In this document: piece by piece, positions 18,678 to 21,655 of the stretch | Layout of the letters: each line of letters starts with the position of its first letter | Position numbering within the stretch: position 1 is the first letter of the stretch | NCBI GenBank assembly: GCA_019649035.1 | Contig: BMAT01004904.1 | Span: forward strand, 296,468-318,122 | Direction: 5' to 3' | Source: Elysia marginata | Taxonomy: Eukaryota; Mollusca; Gastropoda; Plakobranchidae | Length of the DNA: 21,655 nt | Notes under the pieces: model-generated | The model's input: the letters and a program-made list of their open reading frames with translations, nothing else | Told to the model about the DNA's origin: nothing | The model's database searches: none | Made by a program: the position numbers and the translations under genes

Positions 18678-18771
18678 TGTCACGTGATATGCTGACCCAA
18701 GCTGAGCGCTTGTGAGGGCTAGGTCCAGTGACTTTGTTTTCTCAGTCAGCAACTCAGCATATCATGAGACA
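18678..18771. repeat. inverted repeat (18-bp arms, 16/18 matched) in the 3' UTR, with CACGTG
   Basis: The left arm 18678-18695 (TGTCACGTGATATGCTGA) and right arm 18754-18771 (TCAGCATATCATGAGACA) are complementary at 16 of 18 positions. Pairing resumes inside after a small internal loop: GCTGA 18701-18705 with TCAGC 18746-18750. The loop is about 40 bases. The left arm contains the palindromic E-box CACGTG. In RNA this would be a stable hairpin; in DNA it could also be a relic of a small inverted-repeat element. Confidence 0.6.
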
Positions 18772-19194
18772 CTTTAATTTCGTGTATTGGGGATATTGTG
18801 TAATCTGGAGTAAATTTGGTAGAATATATATTACAAAGTAACAAGAGGTTTAACAGGCAATAGTTGCCCAAATTATGTGTGGGTTACAACTCTTTGAAAA
18901 TGGGAAAGAAATATATGCCTATTTTTTTTCCCTTTAAAGTAATAATAATTTTATTTCAACAAGGTAGTAAATTTTTTACAATCTCTTAAAGGGCTAAATT
19001 ATATTCAAAAGAGTTTTCTTTTCTAAAATACACATATGTTAGTTATTTTAAGAATTCCTCTTTTTTGCCTATTTCACACACTGTGTGAGCGCTACTTGCA
19101 GTCATTAGGGTTGATCTAAATTTTTTCAATGTGCTCCAGGTGAATACCTCTTACAAAAGCATCAGTGAAATGGACAGAGCCATAGATAATCTTA

Positions 19195-19200
19195 AATAAA
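19195..19200 (+). terminator. candidate alternative polyadenylation signal AATAAA
   Basis: AATAAA lies just before the TAA microsatellite. The downstream sequence is A/T repeat rather than GU-rich, which makes it weaker than the 19840 site. Confidence 0.2.
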
Positions 19201-19216
19201 GACTATAATAATCATC

Positions 19217-19217
<1 letters not shown>

Positions 19218-19266
<49 letters not shown>
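19218..19266. repeat. (TAA)n microsatellite
   Basis: About 16 near-perfect TAA repeats in the presumed 3' UTR. Such tracts often mark integration sites or tails of mobile elements, but no element is evident beside this one. Confidence 0.95.
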
Positions 19267-19839
19267 TATAATTCATAAGATTATGATTGCATATCTTCTT
19301 TTTTCAAAAGGTGAATGAAAATTAAAAAAAAAAAAAACTACCAGAAATTTAAAAGAGCGACATCTATATCATTTGAACCTAAATAATTCAAATATTTGCT
19401 TAATCTGAACTGTATTTAGATTGCAGGTTTTCTTTTTCTTTTGATAGTATACAGAGTATTCAGTATTTTGGATAATTTGAAGTGAAATTTTGATTCCATG
19501 GAGTTTAAAGTATTGAAAGCGGAGTGGAAAAACTCATGTTAGCTCCTCAATTAATTATTCATTTTATGAGCGTCAGAATTGCCTTTTTCTTTTTATCCAC
19601 AGTACTTCTTTTCCGTGGCAACGAATGCCTTGAGGTATTTGTGAAAATAAACAAATTGGTGCTTTGTCATGTTAAAGCTTTTAATATATAACACTTCTAG
19701 TGTAGATAAAGATAAAGAAAACTATGTCAAGAGAAGCGTAATCTGTGTCTTTCATCATCTGTATGTGGTCAATCAATGTTGAGGTTGCTGTTGTGTACAT
19801 AATCCTGATTGCGCACTGGGTATTAATTGTTGTGTACAG

Positions 19840-19845
19840 AATAAA
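19840..19845 (+). terminator. candidate polyadenylation signal AATAAA (preferred)
   Basis: A canonical AATAAA is preceded by UGUA-type sequence (ttgtgtacag, the CFIm-type upstream motif). It is followed 20-45 bases later by a U/GU-rich stretch (catttgttgcttcttgcatttt), as expected for a CstF site. This is the best-formed signal downstream of the stop codon. Confidence 0.45.
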
Positions 19846-19865
19846 TACATTTCTATCTAATGTGC

Positions 19866-21568
19866 AATAGCTATCATTTGTTGCTTCTTGCATTTTCTGA
19901 GATTTCCTTATGCATTTAATTGATTTTAAGTGAGAAGTCTTCTTTATTTCCTAAGTTTGGTTTGCAGTTAAAGTTTTTAATGATTTTGGTCTTATGTTCT
20001 AATTTCTTTTGATACCTAAGTTCCCTTTCATGTGTCTCAAATGGATTAAACATGTATAATCTTCATTTGTTTGAATTAGCAGTTCTGATAATAGAGCTAA
20101 CAGATGCAATGATGAGTTGAAGTTTATAAGTTATTTTTTTCTAGTTCTTGTTTTATAAGTGATATGCCTTTATCAAATTTCTCCCCTTTTGTTTTTTTTA
20201 AAAATTATGAATGGTATACTGATGGTCTGGGGCAACAGACATGTAGTAACTAGTATGTGCTGTGGAATCCAAATAATTCAAACCTTGATAATTCAAAGAA
20301 TTGTTTGGTTTTTTTTCAAGAGGACTTTAATATGTCGTTTTTGCTACTTTTCATTTGTATGAGAGTTAAGATATTTTAAGACAGATGTAACATGCACCTG
20401 CATGTTATTTTAAGATAAAAACCTCTTTTGTGAGGTCGCATAGTCAGATGTTGGTGCCCAAGACCATTGGTGTTTTATGAGGTTGTGAGAGCTGATACAA
20501 AAATTTGTTGTTTTTATATATATGGCCATATACTTACACATCGAATTGTGCTTGAGCTTATAGGTTTTGGCAAGTCTTGCCTTATATTTAAGCTCTTACT
20601 TACACCAGCAAATCTATCATTCATTGTAAAAAAAAAAGCTGGCACTGTTTTCTTAAATTTGTCAATACTAAGTATTGGACTTTGGGAAAAAATATGTGTA
20701 CTGACAAGTCCTTTTTTTCCTAAGAAATTCTATACCTTCAAATGTCTTTCTCATTGGTATACTGCTAAGCAAAACAATATTTGTACAAGTGAATGGCGCT
20801 AAAACATTAAAATAATGGCTTCGCACCGTTCTTTCATGTTTATATATCTGTTACAATCCATTTTATCAACCTAGAAGTGTCTTCCATTATAATGCAATCA
20901 AGAGCATGCTGTTTTTGCTCCATTTGCTTTTTTAAGAGTAACTGAATTTAGTTATAACAGCATGATCAGTTATCATACCCATATATTTCGATTTTCGTCT
21001 CATAAGGGTACGTATAATGGAAGGCAGAAGTTTTAAATAGCATGTTGTGACTTGAAATGTGTGCAATGCAGGAGCAAAAAAAATTGTGTTCCAACATAAA
21101 GTATGCAGTGGCTGAATGAAGAGTTTGTTATATTGAGAATATTAAAAAAGATTTAAGCTGTCGTATTACATTGCAGAACATAATGGTTCATCGCAGAGAT
21201 TGAACAAAATGAAATGGATTTTTGGTAATCCTATCATCTTTTCTACTTAAAATTGTAAAAACGGGCTAGGCTAAAATTTAATTATGAAGAGTTTTACACT
21301 TTGTTAATGTACAACACAGCAGCCATTTGATACAGATTGTTTTTGTTTTTCCCAAACCTTTGATTTTGAGGTAGGACAGTATGTTAGCAGGGTGATCTTA
21401 TAGAGGAAACTAACAGCTAGATTAGGTAAGTAAAATATAGATTAAACTGTTAAAAAAGAGTCAATGAGGATAAATAGCTTTCAAAGCAGTTCCATTTTAG
21501 AGTTGTGAATAGGACAACTTGTATAGTGACAAATTTGAAAAAAAGTCGTTTAATTGGAAACTACTTAC
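19866..21568. other. AT-rich sequence downstream of the gene, no gene recognised
   Basis: About 1.7 kb of AT-rich DNA with scattered poly-A/T runs. The longest open frame (20467-20802, + strand, 111 codons) has no ATG at its start, no recognisable domain and a composition like the flanking sequence. It may be a long 3' UTR isoform or intergenic DNA. Confidence 0.5.
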
Positions 21569-21591
21569 TCTCTGTGCTGTCCCTGTTCCAG

Positions 21592-21655
21592 GGGTTGACT
21601 AGAAACGTATTTCCGCTTTGCTCTGTCCTGGGCCTCCACAGTGCATTGGTGTATA
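21592..21655 (+). CDS. possible exon of a neighbouring gene, cut by the window end (strand uncertain)
   Basis: On the + strand a strong-looking acceptor (ctgtgctgtccctgttccag) ends at 21591. It is followed by one open phase-0 frame to the window edge, starting GLTRNVFPLCSVLGL. Base composition becomes less AT-rich here than in the preceding 1.7 kb, as in the known exons. On the minus strand the same region reads as an exon ending at 21569 with a consensus gtaagt donor (21563-21568) and two open frames. I cannot choose between the strands and recognise no protein. Confidence 0.25.

Larger units (their letters stand above)
18006..19865 (+). other. 3' UTR of the mapkbp1-like gene (approximate end)
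   Basis: AT-rich sequence after the stop codon with no credible coding potential. It holds candidate polyadenylation signals AATAAA at 18294, 19195, 19646 and 19840. It also contains an inverted repeat at 18678-18771, a TAA microsatellite at 19218-19266 and a short palindrome TCACACA-C-TGTGTGA at 19074-19088. The 19840 signal has the best context, so I place the end near 19860. Shorter isoforms ending near 18320 or 19220 are possible. RNA data would be needed to fix the end. Confidence 0.5.

Noticed and set aside
19681-19893. 70-codon minus strand open frame with ATG near the polyadenylation site
   Set aside because: AT-rich, no recognisable domain, and it overlaps the presumed 3' end of the + strand gene; considered chance.
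20467-20802. 111-codon + strand open frame downstream of the gene
   Set aside because: No ATG start and no recognised motif; composition matches the flanking AT-rich sequence.

Overview
The window is nuclear DNA of an animal. It is AT-rich, with GT-AG introns of 0.4-2.5 kb and abundant simple repeats (TTC, GA, TCTG/TC, TAA, ATC). Intron style and repeat content suggest an invertebrate such as a mollusc, but that placement is only a guess. No prokaryotic, viral or CRISPR-type element was seen.

Almost everything that can be supported belongs to one gene on the + strand. Fourteen coding exons (about 262 to 18005) join in a single open frame across 13 introns, with the splice phase matching at every junction. 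Together they give the last 1430 residues of a protein whose start, expected to be a WD40 propeller, lies upstream of the window. I assign it to the MAPKBP1/WDR62 family of JNK-pathway and centrosome/spindle-pole scaffolds. The basis is a colinear series of short matches to what I recall of vertebrate MAPKBP1: SESTDPISL, EDFVRENFEE, the KMAQ...STPNL patch, the SVAQCQTLIQDF helix and the final LEPLLSHFSSEL...LL helix. The tail looks clearly longer than the vertebrate one, mainly because of two giant low-complexity exons (1161 and 1533 nt).

Layout: 1-261 intron or unresolved sequence; 262-4756 exons 1-4 (acidic linker); 6235-9736 exons 5-8; 10314-10781 exon 9 and a 24-nt microexon; 11644-12804 the Ser/Thr/Asn-rich giant exon 11; 14791-16323 the giant exon 12, with candidate JNK-docking motifs; 16978-18005 exons 13-14, the C-terminal helical domain that in this family mediates dimerisation. 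The 3' UTR probably runs to about 19.86 kb, where a good polyadenylation signal lies. From there to the end is AT-rich intergenic sequence, apart from a possible splice site and exon edge of a neighbouring gene in the last 90 bases.

The most notable observations are the run of three consecutive 1-1 phase exons (microexon plus both giant exons) joined through a NAGNAG acceptor; an intronic hairpin of pre-miRNA size at 14109-14178; a long inverted repeat in the 3' UTR carrying CACGTG; and the possibility of a truncated isoform ending in intron 11.
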